From: Paraburkholderia sp. UYCP14C
GTDB lineage: Bacteria; Pseudomonadota; Gammaproteobacteria; Burkholderiales; Burkholderiaceae
Direction: 5' to 3'
DNA: 64,000 nucleotides
Assembly: GCF_004197395.1 (NCBI RefSeq)
Contig: NZ_SELS01000025.1
Coordinates: 55,039 to 119,038 of the forward strand
Shown: positions 55,644 to 64,000 of the stretch, piece by piece
How positions within the stretch are numbered: the first letter of the stretch is position 1
Layout: the number at the start of each line of letters is the position of its first letter
Notes under the pieces: model-generated
Told to the model about the DNA's origin: nothing
The model's input: the letters and a program-made list of their open reading frames with translations, nothing else
Database searches by the model: none
Program-made: the position numbers and the translations under genes

Positions 55644-55799
55644 CGCGGTGTGTTTCGACGTCAGGAACGCAACAAAGGAGGAAGCGGTAACAGCAGTCTG
55701 AAACTCGCAGTTCGAAACTCGAAGGTTGCAGCACGGACGCATCAAACCAGGACCAGGCGGCCCGACAAGAGCCGCCATTCAATCGATGGAGGATGACGG

Positions 55800-56990
55800 A
55801 TGAACCGAAGAGAAATGCTGGGATGGCTCGCGGGCGCCGCTGCGGCGGCGGGTGTCGGCGCGACGGTGGGCGCGCCCGCTATTGCCGCCGAGCGTGGGCA
55901 GTTCCCCGGAAACGCTGGCGCGCAGAATGCTGCCGGGCTTGCGAACCGCTTCGCGATGGGCGCGGACGTCTCGACGTTGCTCGAACTCGAAGCGAACGGC
56001 GCGAAGTACTACGAACATGGCGAGGCACACGACTGTCTGCAGATTCTGAAGCGTCACGGCGTCGATTCGATCCGTATCAAGGTGTGGAACGATCCTGGCA
56101 ATCCCGACTTCTTTCCGGCCAATCAGAGTCCCGCGGCCGGCTGGAACAATGCCGAGCACGTGCGCGTCCTCGCGCGCCGCGCCGCCGCGCTCGGCCTGCG
56201 CATCCTGATCGACTTCCACTACAGCGACTGGTGGGCCGATCCGGGCAAGCAGTACCCGCCGCACGACTGGGCCGGCAAGGACATCACCGAGACCTGCGCG
56301 CTGCTGTCGGCGTATACGTCGAATGTGTTGCGGATGCTCGAGCGCGACGGCGTGCATCCCGAGTGGGTGCAGATCGGCAACGAGATCACCGGCGGCATGC
56401 TGTGGCCGCTTGGCAAGTACGACCAGCTCGATAACCTCGCAGCGTTGCTGAAGGCCGGGCACGACGCGGTCAAATCGGTCGACGGGCGCATCAAGGTGAT
56501 GCTGCATATCGACAGCGGCGGCAATAACGCGACGAGCCGCTGGTGGTTCGACGCCATGACGCAGCGTGGCGTCACGTTCGACGTGATCGGCCTGTCGTAC
56601 TACCCGCAATGGCAGGGCTCGTTCAGCGACCTGCAGGGCAACGTGAACGATCTCGCGACGCGCTACGACAAGGACGTGATCGTCGTCGAGACCGCCTATC
56701 CGTGGACGACCAGCGACGGCGATTCGGAACCGGACTCGATGACCAACGTCGGCACCTCGACCTACCCGCAGACGCCCGCGGGCCAGGCGCAGTTCCTCGG
56801 CGCGGTGACCGATATCGTGAAAGCGATCCCCGACGGACACGGCAAGGGCGTGTTCTGGTGGGAGCCCGAGTGGATTCCGACGCCGAACGTCGGCTGGAAA
56901 GTCGGCGCCGGCGATCAGTGGGACAACAACACGCTGTTCGATTTCCACGGCAATGCGTTGTCGTCGCTGGATGCGTTCCGGCGGCGCTAG
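55800..56990 (+). CDS. Arabinogalactan endo-beta-1,4-galactanase, family GH53
   Basis: 396 residues. The N-terminus NRREMLGWL followed by an Ala-rich hydrophobic stretch and AIAA (cut after residue 30) looks like a Tat-type signal, so it is exported. The GH53 barrel carries the acid/base Glu195 in IGNEITGG and the nucleophile Glu297 in VIVVETAYPW; RIKVWNDPG and IDFHYSDWW are conserved in the family. It cuts beta-1,4-galactan, a pectin side chain, into short galacto-oligosaccharides that the ABC system imports. It is the last gene of the operon, 157 bases after GH42, with a separate purine-rich ribosome site. Confidence 0.92.
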   Translation: MNRREMLGWLAGAAAAAGVGATVGAPAIAAERGQFPGNAGAQNAAGLANRFAMGADVSTLLELEANGAKYYEHGEAHDCLQILKRHGVDSIRIKVWNDPGNPDFFPANQSPAAGWNNAEHVRVLARRAAALGLRILIDFHYSDWWADPGKQYPPHDWAGKDITETCALLSAYTSNVLRMLERDGVHPEWVQIGNEITGGMLWPLGKYDQLDNLAALLKAGHDAVKSVDGRIKVMLHIDSGGNNATSRWWFDAMTQRGVTFDVIGLSYYPQWQGSFSDLQGNVNDLATRYDKDVIVVETAYPWTTSDGDSEPDSMTNVGTSTYPQTPAGQAQFLGAVTDIVKAIPDGHGKGVFWWEPEWIPTPNVGWKVGAGDQWDNNTLFDFHGNALSSLDAFRRR

Positions 56991-57063
56991 CGCATGGCGC
57001 CTGGCGCATCGCGTGTGACGCGCGGCTGAAGGCGCAGCGCAACGGGCGCGGGACATGCCGGCA

Positions 57064-57396
57064 TCACTTTGCCGGCGCTGCCTGCCCGTTGTGCTGGTTC
57101 GCGCAGTCCGACGTGATCGCCATGCTCGCCTGATCGGGCGTCATGTGCGGCGCGTTCGGGCTGTAGATCTTTTCAATGATCGCGTCGACGGCGGCGCGGT
57201 CGGCCGGGTCTTTGTAGTAATGGGCGGCCTGATCGAGCGCCTGAGCTTTGGTCTTCTTGTGGGCGCGCCACGACGCGACCTGGCCGGCGATATCGCCGAG
57301 CGCGAAGCATTGACCGCTGACGGTCTGCGCGACGGCCTGGGCGGCCGGCTGTGCGATGCACAGCGCGGCGAGCGCGGATACGACTACGCGTTTCAT
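57064..57396 (-). CDS. Small secreted hypothetical protein, 110 aa
   Basis: Signal peptide (residues 1-24, AVA before the cut) followed by about 86 residues with two cysteines (C30 and C98) likely forming a disulfide, and helical segments. Not recognised as a named family, though small periplasmic proteins of this kind are common in Burkholderiales. Single gene, opposite strand to the galactan operon. Confidence 0.65.
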   Translation of the reverse strand: MKRVVVSALAALCIAQPAAQAVAQTVSGQCFALGDIAGQVASWRAHKKTKAQALDQAAHYYKDPADRAAVDAIIEKIYSPNAPHMTPDQASMAITSDCANQHNGQAAPAK

Positions 57397-57560
57397 TACC
57401 GGAATCCTGAGATGGGACGGCGGCGGCGCGGAAGCGGCGATGGTCGCCGGGCCGGGCCGCGCGCGGAAAAATTGTTGCGTAGTGTATCGGGAAGTGGCCG
57501 GGGGCGCTTTTTACCGCGGTGGATCACAATGCCGCAGGCCAACCGTGCGACGCCGATGCG

Positions 57561-58013
57561 TCACAATGGCAGCGGCCGGTCCTCGAAAATGCTTTTCATC
57601 ACGAGCGTCGACGACAGTCGCAGCACGCAGGGGAGCGTCAGCAGATAGCGATCGTAAAGGATCTGGAACGCCTTCAGGTCGCGCGTGACGACGTGCAGCA
57701 TGTAGTCGGGATCGCCGAACAGGCGCTCCGCGCGGGTGATCTCCGGGATGTCCGGCAGCGCGCGTTCGAAAGACTCGATGTTCTGGCTACTGCCCTCACG
57801 CAACGTCGCAAACACGATCGCCGAGAAGTTCAGACCGATCGTGGCCGGATCGATAACGGCGCGATAGCCGCTGATGACCCTGGCCTTTTCCAGCGCACGC
57901 AGGCGCCGCTGGCACGGCGACAGGCTCAGGCCGATCCGCTCGCTGAGTTCAGTGACGGTAAGTCGGCCATCCTGCTGTAATTCAGCAAGAATCTTGCGAT
58001 CAATTTCATCCAT
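57561..58013 (-). CDS. Lrp/AsnC-family regulator
   Basis: 150 residues from the ATG at 58013 (MDEIDRKILAELQQDGRLT). N-terminal helix-turn-helix (TELSERIGLSLSPCQRRLRALEKARVI) and C-terminal RAM ligand domain (GDPDYMLHVVTRDLKAF). It is divergent from a LysE-family exporter, a standard arrangement in which an Lrp-type protein controls amino-acid export. A longer upstream frame is basic and unlike the family. Confidence 0.88.
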   Translation of the reverse strand: MDEIDRKILAELQQDGRLTVTELSERIGLSLSPCQRRLRALEKARVISGYRAVIDPATIGLNFSAIVFATLREGSSQNIESFERALPDIPEITRAERLFGDPDYMLHVVTRDLKAFQILYDRYLLTLPCVLRLSSTLVMKSIFEDRPLPL

Positions 58014-58129
58014 ACGAAAAATTCTAGCGCAGGCTGCTCTGCAGCGGCAAGAAAGAGGGAGCACCTTCGACACTCAACTCCGTAACATTCCCTCCATTCA
58101 GATCATGTTCATCGGGGAGGAAGAAGGGT

Positions 58130-58753
58130 GTGGAAGCGAGTCTGTTGACGGCCTTTTGGCTCGTGTCGTTTTCGCTGGTGCTGGTGCCCGGCGCGGACTG
58201 GGCGTACGCGATCTCGGCCGGATTGCGCGAGCGGGCGATCGCGCCCGCCATCGCGGGCATGTTGTCCGGCTATCTGGCGATCACCGTGGTGGTGGCGGCG
58301 GGCGTCGGCGCGCTGGTCGCCAGGGTGCCGGCGGTATTGGCCGTGCTGACGTTCGTCGGAGCGGGCTATCTGCTGTGGATCGGTGGCAATATTCTTGCTC
58401 GCCCCGCGGTGCCGACGGTGGCGGCCGAACGCGCACCCGATGCCGCGTTGGACTGGTCCATCCGCGGCTTCGCGGTGAGCGGCCTCAATCCCAAAGCGCT
58501 GCTGCTGTTTCTCGCGCTGCTGCCGCAATTCACGCGTGCCACCGAGGCGTGGTCGATTCCAGTGCAGATCGGCGCGTTGGGCCTGCTGCACATGGCCAAT
58601 TGCGCGGTGGTTTATTCGGTCGTCGGACTCGGCTCGAAGGTGGTTCTGCGCACGCGTCCGAGCGTCGCGCGCAGGGTCAGCCAGGTTTCAGGCGCGGCGA
58701 TGGTCGTGATTGCCGTGCTTCTCTGTGTCGAGCAACTGCTCGCGTTCAGGTAA
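58130..58753 (+). CDS. LysE/RhtB-family amino-acid exporter
   Basis: 207 residues, six membrane helices. The family start FSLVLVPGADWAYAISAGLRERA near residue 15 and the second helix block with GLNPKALLLFLALLPQF near residue 120 are typical. GTG start behind GGGGAGGAAGAAGG. It exports amino acids or their derivatives, probably under the divergent Lrp regulator. A strong hairpin follows. Confidence 0.87.
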   Translation: MEASLLTAFWLVSFSLVLVPGADWAYAISAGLRERAIAPAIAGMLSGYLAITVVVAAGVGALVARVPAVLAVLTFVGAGYLLWIGGNILARPAVPTVAAERAPDAALDWSIRGFAVSGLNPKALLLFLALLPQFTRATEAWSIPVQIGALGLLHMANCAVVYSVVGLGSKVVLRTRPSVARRVSQVSGAAMVVIAVLLCVEQLLAFR

Positions 58754-58786
58754 GCGCGAGATCCCACGCGTTCAGTCAAATAAAAA

Positions 58787-58813
58787 AGCCGCCCTGCGAA
58801 TCGCAGGGCGGCT
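58787..58813. terminator. Bidirectional terminator
   Basis: A 13-bp perfect inverted repeat (AGCCGCCCTGCGA and its complement) with one central base. On the minus strand it runs into six T residues, on the plus strand into TT. It ends the LysE gene and the leftward AAHS transporter gene. Confidence 0.85.
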
Positions 58814-58874
58814 TTCGGGTCGCTACATGCTCGAACCGTTACCGGTTCGCTAGCGGGCACATTTCATTGCACGC

Positions 58875-60233
58875 TCAATGGCCGAACGACTCCGTCTTCG
58901 ACGCACCGGCTTGCGCCGCTTGCGGCCGGGCCGCCTGCTTGATCAGCAGCGCGACGCACGACAGCAGACCCGCCACCGCGATCGTCGCGAAGATGCCGCC
59001 GAACGAAAAGTGACGGCGCGTCAGTTCGGCCACGAGGAACGAGCCCGCGATGCCGCCGAAGCGGCCGACGCCGAGCATCCACGCGACGCCCGAGCCGCGG
59101 CCCACGGTCGGGTAGAACGCGGCGGCGAGCGCTGGCATCGACGATTGCGCGGTGTTCATCAGCACGCCGGCGATGAACACGATCGCCACGAGCGCGCCGA
59201 CGTTGCCGGCCGCCTGGCCAATGAAGTACACGCTGACGGCGGTCAGTGCATAGCAGACCGCGATGACGCGGTTCGCGTTGAAGCGGTCCATCAGCACGCC
59301 GGCCAGCACCGCGCCGACGCCGCCGAGCGGGAACAGCGCGGAGATCAGCGTCGCGCGTTGCGGCGTGAGACCGGCGTCCTTCAGCAGGATCGGCATCCAG
59401 TTGATCGATGCGTAGAAGATCACGAGGCCCATGAAGTACGCGAGCCACAGCATCACCGAACCGACGATGTACGAGCGCGACAGTACGACGCCGAGACCCT
59501 TGCCGCCGGTTTGCGGCGCGGTTTCGGTCATCGTGAAACCGGCGGCCTGCACCGCGTCGCCGGAAATGCGCGCGAGGGCGGCGCGAATCCGCTCGGCCGG
59601 CTTGTTGTTCGCAACCATGTAGCGGACCGACTCGGGCATTTTGGTGACCAGCAGCACCAACAGCACCAGCGGCGTGACGCCGCCGAGGATCAGCACGCTG
59701 CGCCAACCCACGTGAGGAATCATCCATGCGGCGAGGAAACCGCCGAAGGCTGCGCCGAGCGGGAAGCCGCAAAACATCAGGTTGATCACCGTGGCGCGGC
59801 GGTTGTCAGGGCAGTACTCGCCCATCATCGTGACCGCGTTCGGCATCGCGGCGCCGAGGCCGACGCCGGTGATGAAGCGCAGGATGGTCAACTGGTCGAT
59901 GCCGGTCGAGAATGCCGACGCGAGGCAGGCGAGGCCGAACAGCAGCACCGAGCCGACCAGCATCGAGCGACGTCCGAGGCGGTCGGACAGCGGACCCGAG
60001 CCGAGCGCGCCGCAGGCGAGGCCGAATAGCGCGGCGCTCAGCACCGGCGCGAGCGCGGGCTTGTCGATGCCCCATTCGGTGATCAGCGAAGGTGCGATAA
60101 AGCCGATCGCCGCAGTGTCGAAACCGTCCAGCAGGACGATGACGAAGCACATGAAAAAGATCAGCCACTGGAACGGCGAAAACGGATGCTCGTTGATGAA
60201 GGTTTGAACGTTCACAGCGGGGCTGCGGTTCAT
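58875..60233 (-). CDS. Aromatic acid:H+ symporter, AAHS family MFS
   Basis: 452 residues, 12 helices. AAHS marks: LLDGFDTAAIGFIAP in helix 1 (DGxD motif) and GPLSDRLGRRSM after helix 2, GLGAAMPNAVTMMGEYCP after helix 4. Close in pattern to 4-hydroxybenzoate/protocatechuate permeases (PcaK-like). It is monocistronic, so the exact aromatic substrate is open. It is a second AAHS protein in the window, distinct from the one at 16927. Confidence 0.87.
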   Translation of the reverse strand: MNRSPAVNVQTFINEHPFSPFQWLIFFMCFVIVLLDGFDTAAIGFIAPSLITEWGIDKPALAPVLSAALFGLACGALGSGPLSDRLGRRSMLVGSVLLFGLACLASAFSTGIDQLTILRFITGVGLGAAMPNAVTMMGEYCPDNRRATVINLMFCGFPLGAAFGGFLAAWMIPHVGWRSVLILGGVTPLVLLVLLVTKMPESVRYMVANNKPAERIRAALARISGDAVQAAGFTMTETAPQTGGKGLGVVLSRSYIVGSVMLWLAYFMGLVIFYASINWMPILLKDAGLTPQRATLISALFPLGGVGAVLAGVLMDRFNANRVIAVCYALTAVSVYFIGQAAGNVGALVAIVFIAGVLMNTAQSSMPALAAAFYPTVGRGSGVAWMLGVGRFGGIAGSFLVAELTRRHFSFGGIFATIAVAGLLSCVALLIKQAARPQAAQAGASKTESFGH

Positions 60234-60534
60234 GATGGTCTCCTGACGGCGAAAGGCCCGAACGACGAGCTATTCTTCTTTAAGACTGTACGCCGTCTGG
60301 CAACGGCGCACGATGCCTGTGCGGGGCCAATTGGCCGTGCTTCGGCAATGAATCATACCCGGACGGATCGGCTTGACGGAACCGCGTCGGGCGAGCGGAT
60401 TTGTTCGCTTATAGAACGGTGATTCTTTACACGAACGCGCGCAACTGTAAGGAATGAAATCGAACGGGTCAACGGGGGAATACCCGAGCTGCGCCGTGGT
60501 GGGCGCGCCCGCGGATTCGAACCATTGCAAACCG
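60234..60534. other. Intergenic region, no gene
   Basis: About 300 bp between the AAHS gene and the metalloenzyme gene. A short tRNA T-arm-like string near 60513 was checked and rejected. It carries the promoter of the AAHS transporter. Confidence 0.5.
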
Positions 60535-61521
60535 TCAACCCGTCACGCCAGGATTAGCCACCGTCCGCTCGATTCGCCCCAGCCGCACGACCGTGACACC
60601 GGGTCGCAACTGCCGCAGCGACGGCATCACGAGCATGCAGTTGTCGTAGGGCGTGCGCACCGCTTCGCCGTTCGACCAGCCGATCACGGCGCCCGCCTCG
60701 GCGAAAACCTCGAGGCCTGTGTACGCGGCGGCGAAGCTGAAGTCCATGCTGGTCGCGACGACCGGCTGCGTCACCCGCACGATGTTCTGCTCGGGCGGCA
60801 ACGGCGCGAGCCACCCCGGCGGCAGATCCGTCTCGTCGATCACGCCGGCCAGCAGCAGGAAGCGCGCGGTCGTATCGCGCGCGACCGCCACCGCACCGCG
60901 CTCCCAATGCTGGCCGCATTCGATCAGCAGCGCGTTCTTCGGGCTCGCGGCATCGCCGAATCCTTCGTAGTCGCGCATGCGGCGGCCTTCGGGATGCCCT
61001 TCGTCGCAGATCACCGTGGCGGGCGTGCCGAGCCGCACCGCGAGGTCGATGCCTTTTTCCAGCGGTCCCGCGACGATCAGCGGCTTGCAGCGTTCGTGCA
61101 TCGAATGCAGGTCGAGCAGCGCGTCGACGGTGTCGACGACCGGGCGCATCGCACGCGCGCGCTTCAGTTCGCTCGACGTGCGCGACGTGTCGTCGAGCAC
61201 CGCCGCGGTCCATACGCGATTGAAGTCCTGATCGACGAAGCGCGCGGCATCCGGATTCGCGGGATCGAAGCGCCGGTACGCGGCGACGTTCGCGAACGAC
61301 AGCGTGAGCTGCCCGCGCCGCGGCCGCAGCGCGCGGCGCAGCAGTTCGTCGACGACGATCGCGCCGCACACTTCGTTGCCGTGCGTGAGCGCGTTGATCA
61401 TCACGTGCGGGCCGGGCACACCCGAATCGAACGTGTGGACGTAGGCAATGCCCGATGACGATTGCTCATGCTGCGCGATATCGGGGAATTCGACTTCGAT
61501 CGGATAGGCTTCTCTGCTCAT
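60535..61521 (-). CDS. AstE/AspA-like zinc metalloenzyme (M14 family)
   Basis: 328 residues of the succinylglutamate desuccinylase/aspartoacylase branch of M14. Zinc-site residues are visible in LTHGNEVCG (H-x2-E) and LDLHSMH. The start at 61521 is chosen because AAGGA precedes it. Members hydrolyse N-acyl amino acids or short amides; the substrate is unknown here. Single gene next to the PrpR regulator, though no functional link is evident. Confidence 0.78.
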   Translation of the reverse strand: MSREAYPIEVEFPDIAQHEQSSSGIAYVHTFDSGVPGPHVMINALTHGNEVCGAIVVDELLRRALRPRRGQLTLSFANVAAYRRFDPANPDAARFVDQDFNRVWTAAVLDDTSRTSSELKRARAMRPVVDTVDALLDLHSMHERCKPLIVAGPLEKGIDLAVRLGTPATVICDEGHPEGRRMRDYEGFGDAASPKNALLIECGQHWERGAVAVARDTTARFLLLAGVIDETDLPPGWLAPLPPEQNIVRVTQPVVATSMDFSFAAAYTGLEVFAEAGAVIGWSNGEAVRTPYDNCMLVMPSLRQLRPGVTVVRLGRIERTVANPGVTG

Positions 61522-61675
61522 AGCGGCATCCTTGGTGAATGGCATCGATAGTCTTTTCGTAAGACATTGTTGTGCTCAGCGCCTTGCGGAAAAGATAGTA
61601 AATGTTCTGCCGATATGTGCCTGGAAAAGCCATTGCCGCCCGGCGCATCGTTCATCTCACGCCAGATTCGGTGGT

Positions 61676-63634
61676 CTACCGTCCTGCATTCAGCTTGCGC
61701 CACAACGTCGTCTTGCTGATGCCCAATGCGGCGCAAGCGGCATCGCGATCGCCTTCGTGAGCCGCGAGCACCGCTCGGATTTCGTCGGCCTCGACATGAC
61801 GGCTGCGCTCGCGCAGCGTCAGCGCCGCCGGCTTCGCACGCGCGGCGGGCTCGACGATTTCCGGCGCGATCGCGCGCAGCATGTCGCGCGTGACGAGCGC
61901 GGCGCTTGCATCCGTATCCGCATCGCTATCCGCGAGTTCAACCACGATCCGCTCGATCACGTTCTGCAACTCGCGCACATTGCCGGGCCACGCATAGCGC
62001 CGCAACGCCGCGCCCAAACCATCGAGCATGTGCGCGGCGGTCTGCGCGTCGGGCACGCGCGCCGCCAGCCGCGGCTCGCGCGCGGCCGACTGGCGCAATA
62101 GTTCGGCGGCGAGCGGCAGCAGGTCGTTCGGCCGCTCGCGCAGCGGCGGTAGCGCGATGCTGAGGATGTTGAGCCGGTAGTACAGATCGGCGCGGAAACT
62201 GCCGGCCGCGACGGCGTCGGTCAGCGCGCGATGCGTCGCCGCGACGACGCGGATATCGACGCGCATCGGCTCCGTCGACCCGAGCCGCACCACCTCGCGC
62301 TCCTGCAACACGCGCAACAGGCGGCTCTGCAACGGCAACGGCATCTCGCCGATCTCGTCGAGAAACAGCGTGCCGCGATGCGCGACCTCGATCAGCCCCG
62401 CCTTGCCGCCCTTGCGCGCGCCGGTGAACGCGCCTTCCTCGTAGCCGAACAGCTCGCTTTCGAGCAGCGCCTCCGGAAACGCGCCGCAATTGATCGCGAC
62501 GAACGCGAAGTCGCGCCGCGCGCTCAGCTGATGCATGCTCTGCGCGACCATCTCCTTGCCGGTGCCGCTCTCGCCGAGAATCAGCACGGTCGCGTCCGAC
62601 CTCGCATAACGCGCGACGAGCGCGCGCACCCGCTCGATCGATTCCGACGCGCCGACGATATCGTCGAGCCGGTAGCGCGCGGTGAACTGCTGTACCCGTT
62701 GACGCGCGCGCAGCGTGCGATCGAGCCGCTCGACCGCGCGCGATTCCTGAAACGTCAGCACGGTGCCCGGCGCCGCACCGCTGCTTGCGAGCGGCCCGCG
62801 ATGCACGACATAGCTCGCGCCGCGCACCGTGCAGAAGCTGTCGCCCTCCGCGTCCGGCAGACTGCCCGCCAGGTCGGGCGCGAGTTCGAGCAGCGCGCGG
62901 CCGACGGCCTTCGCGGCATCGATGCCGAGCACGCTCGCGAGCCGCTGGTTCATCAGTTCGACGCGGCCTTGCGCATCGAGCGCGACCACGCCGTCGCGCA
63001 GATGCTGCAGCAGCGTGTCGAGCCGCTGACGCCGTACGGTTTCGCGGCGCGTCGCCTGCGCGACTTCGAGCGCGGTGTCGAAGCCGGCGCGCACCGACGC
63101 GCGCGAGTACAGAAACACCGCGTCCATACCTGCGTTGGCGGCGAGATCGGTCACGAGGCCAGGGCCGACCACGACGTCGATGCCGCGATCGCTGAGATCG
63201 AGCACGACGCTCTCGGCGTCCTGCGCGGACTGATACGACGCGAACGTGACGTCGAGCGCGTACGCGGCGGCGAAGCGGCGCACTTCGTCGGGCGTGTCGC
63301 CGTGCGTGACGAGCGCGACGCGCGCGCCTTCGCGACGCGCGCGCGCGAGCGCATGCATCACGTCGTAGCCGGTCGGGCTGATGCGCACGACCGGCACCGA
63401 CACGCGCGTCTTCAGATAGGCGCCGTTCGAGCCGCCAGCGAGCACGACGTCGGGACGCGCGGCGCCCGCACCTTCGATTTCGCGCACCGCGTCTTCGAAG
63501 GCGTGCGACACGATGCGAACATCCGCGCGGTCCACATATTCGCCGGCGATATCGAAGAACAGATCGCGCAGGCGGCTGATGCTGAGCGCCCAGACGCGCG
63601 GACGCTGCGGCGGTTCGTAAAGAGGCGTGCTCAA
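61676..63634 (-). CDS. prpR: PrpR-type sigma-54-dependent activator
   Basis: 652 residues, with the PrpR N-terminal ligand domain (about 1-200; senses 2-methylcitrate in the family), a PAS-like linker (LLQHLRDGVVALDAQGRVELMNQRLA near residue 210), the AAA+ core with Walker A GESGTGKE near 350 and the sigma-54 contact motif GAFTGA, and a C-terminal Fis helix-turn-helix (CAALGISKTTLWRKLNA). The start is a TTG without a strong ribosome site; no ATG or GTG lies just upstream. It should activate the divergent prpC operon from a sigma-54 promoter. Confidence 0.88.
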   Translation of the reverse strand: MSTPLYEPPQRPRVWALSISRLRDLFFDIAGEYVDRADVRIVSHAFEDAVREIEGAGAARPDVVLAGGSNGAYLKTRVSVPVVRISPTGYDVMHALARARREGARVALVTHGDTPDEVRRFAAAYALDVTFASYQSAQDAESVVLDLSDRGIDVVVGPGLVTDLAANAGMDAVFLYSRASVRAGFDTALEVAQATRRETVRRQRLDTLLQHLRDGVVALDAQGRVELMNQRLASVLGIDAAKAVGRALLELAPDLAGSLPDAEGDSFCTVRGASYVVHRGPLASSGAAPGTVLTFQESRAVERLDRTLRARQRVQQFTARYRLDDIVGASESIERVRALVARYARSDATVLILGESGTGKEMVAQSMHQLSARRDFAFVAINCGAFPEALLESELFGYEEGAFTGARKGGKAGLIEVAHRGTLFLDEIGEMPLPLQSRLLRVLQEREVVRLGSTEPMRVDIRVVAATHRALTDAVAAGSFRADLYYRLNILSIALPPLRERPNDLLPLAAELLRQSAAREPRLAARVPDAQTAAHMLDGLGAALRRYAWPGNVRELQNVIERIVVELADSDADTDASAALVTRDMLRAIAPEIVEPAARAKPAALTLRERSRHVEADEIRAVLAAHEGDRDAACAALGISKTTLWRKLNAGR

Positions 63635-63707
63635 GGCGGGTGGCTCGCGGCGGGTTGGTTCGGAATCTACATTATGCGAGCATTCATTGCCAATTTGAAA
63701 TTCGCAG

Positions 63708-63721
63708 TTTCATTAATGAAA
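63708..63721. promoter_or_regulatory. Perfect palindrome, likely PrpR site
   Basis: TTTCATTAATGAAA, 14 bp, about 78 bp upstream of the -24 element; a related arm TGAAA...TTTCA overlaps it at 63695-63711. Position and symmetry suit an enhancer site for PrpR. Confidence 0.55.
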
Positions 63722-63798
63722 TCGAGCGTGCGGCGGGCCGCTTGAATCGTTTCGCCAGACCACCGCCAAATCAGGCACTTAGCCGGCGGCGCGCGGGC

Positions 63799-63813
63799 TG
63801 GCCCGTTCTTTGC
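63799..63813 (+). promoter_or_regulatory. Sigma-54 promoter of the prp operon
   Basis: TGGCCCGTTCTTTGC matches the -24 GG / -12 GC consensus TGGCAC-N5-TTGC with correct spacing, about 60 bp before the prpC start. Confidence 0.8.
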
Positions 63814-63872
63814 GTACAAGGCAGCCCAGTCGAATCAATGGCCCATATTCCAACCCTTTCCGGAGACAATCC

Positions 63873-64000
63873 ATGAGCGAAGCAGACAACAGCACGCCGA
63901 ACGCAGGCGCATTCAAGCCGAAGAAATCCGTCGCGCTGTCCGGCGTGACCGCGGGCAACACCGCGCTGTGCACGGTCGGCAAGACCGGCAACGATCTGCA
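63873..64000 (+). CDS. prpC: 2-Methylcitrate synthase PrpC (N-terminal part)
   Basis: The gene runs off the right edge; 42 codons are visible, starting MSEADNSTPNAGAFKPKKSV and continuing ALSGVTAGNTALCTVGKTGNDL, the typical PrpC N-terminus. GGAG precedes the ATG. PrpC condenses propionyl-CoA and oxaloacetate to 2-methylcitrate. prpB, which often comes first in these operons, is not between prpR and prpC. Confidence 0.85.
   Translation, partial: MSEADNSTPNAGAFKPKKSVALSGVTAGNTALCTVGKTGNDL

Noticed and set aside
60500-60530. tRNA-like 3' part (GGATTCGAACC with CCA-like end, minus strand)
   Set aside because: The T-stem does not pair properly, and no matching acceptor, D or anticodon arms exist upstream; that sequence belongs to the end of the metalloenzyme gene.
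1-64000. CRISPR arrays, rRNA genes, tRNA genes, phage modules, complete insertion sequences
   Set aside because: Looked for on both strands; no regular repeat-spacer pattern, no RNA gene, no transposase or integrase reading frame recognised.

Overview
The window looks like chromosomal DNA of a Paraburkholderia/Burkholderia-type betaproteobacterium. This rests on the high G+C content, the dense genes with AGGAG-type ribosome sites, and the gene families present: vanillate demethylase, a PhaB-type acetoacetyl-CoA reductase, Gram-negative porin, AAHS and ACS family MFS transporters, a prpR/prpC pair and a BY-kinase exopolysaccharide cluster. The species assignment is inference. The window starts inside vanA and ends inside prpC.

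Layout. 0-1.5 kb: end of vanAB (vanillate to protocatechuate). 1.6-4.1 kb: lipoprotein N-terminal-nucleophile acylase (penicillin/AHL acylase family). 4.3-9 kb: phaB, a Na/Pi cotransporter and small unknown or DUF genes. 9.1-13.5 kb: isocitrate-lyase/PEP-mutase family lyase, MFS transporter, GntR regulator with two putative operators, and a porin. 14.5-20.8 kb: exported tannase/feruloyl-esterase-family lipoprotein, AAHS aromatic-acid transporter, LigJ-type 4-oxalomesaconate hydratase, LigK/GalC-type CHA aldolase and a ModA-like binding protein without a signal peptide. Together these could carry a galloyl-type ester to pyruvate and oxaloacetate, but no ring-cleaving dioxygenase is in the window. 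20.9-36.5 kb: exopolysaccharide locus with Wzc-type tyrosine kinase, two GT4 glycosyltransferases, Wzx flippase, inverted Wzy-like polymerase, GDP-mannose pyrophosphorylase, undecaprenyl-phosphate sugar transferase, two different ATP-grasp enzymes and a GlxA-like AraC regulator. 36.5-41.5 kb: clearly lower-GC accessory patch with a TPR/GT9-like glycosyltransferase, a subtilisin-like protease gene broken by a frameshift and a stop, and gene fragments at both edges. 41.7-47.7 kb: two sugar-acid type MFS transporters, a GbpR-like LysR regulator, an L-rhamnonate-dehydratase-family enzyme and a PdxA-family dehydrogenase. 47.7-57 kb: galactan-utilisation operon with LacI repressor, two LacI operators, ABC transporter (ATPase, binding protein, two permeases), GH42 beta-galactosidase and exported GH53 endo-galactanase, interrupted by a 289-bp multi-palindrome MITE-like element. 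57-64 kb: small secreted protein, Lrp/LysE divergent pair, AAHS transporter, AstE/AspA-like metalloenzyme, PrpR sigma-54 activator and the start of prpC behind a good -24/-12 promoter.

How it fits together. Much of the window handles plant-derived carbon. Vanillate, tannin-like esters, galactan side chains of pectin and sugar acids each have their own transporter and a local regulator. The surface-polysaccharide locus is the other large theme. The most unusual items are the MITE-like palindrome element inside the galactan operon, the operator/hairpin/leader-peptide arrangement upstream of it, the pairing of two ATP-grasp families with the exopolysaccharide genes, and the tannase-LigJ-LigK-ModA group.
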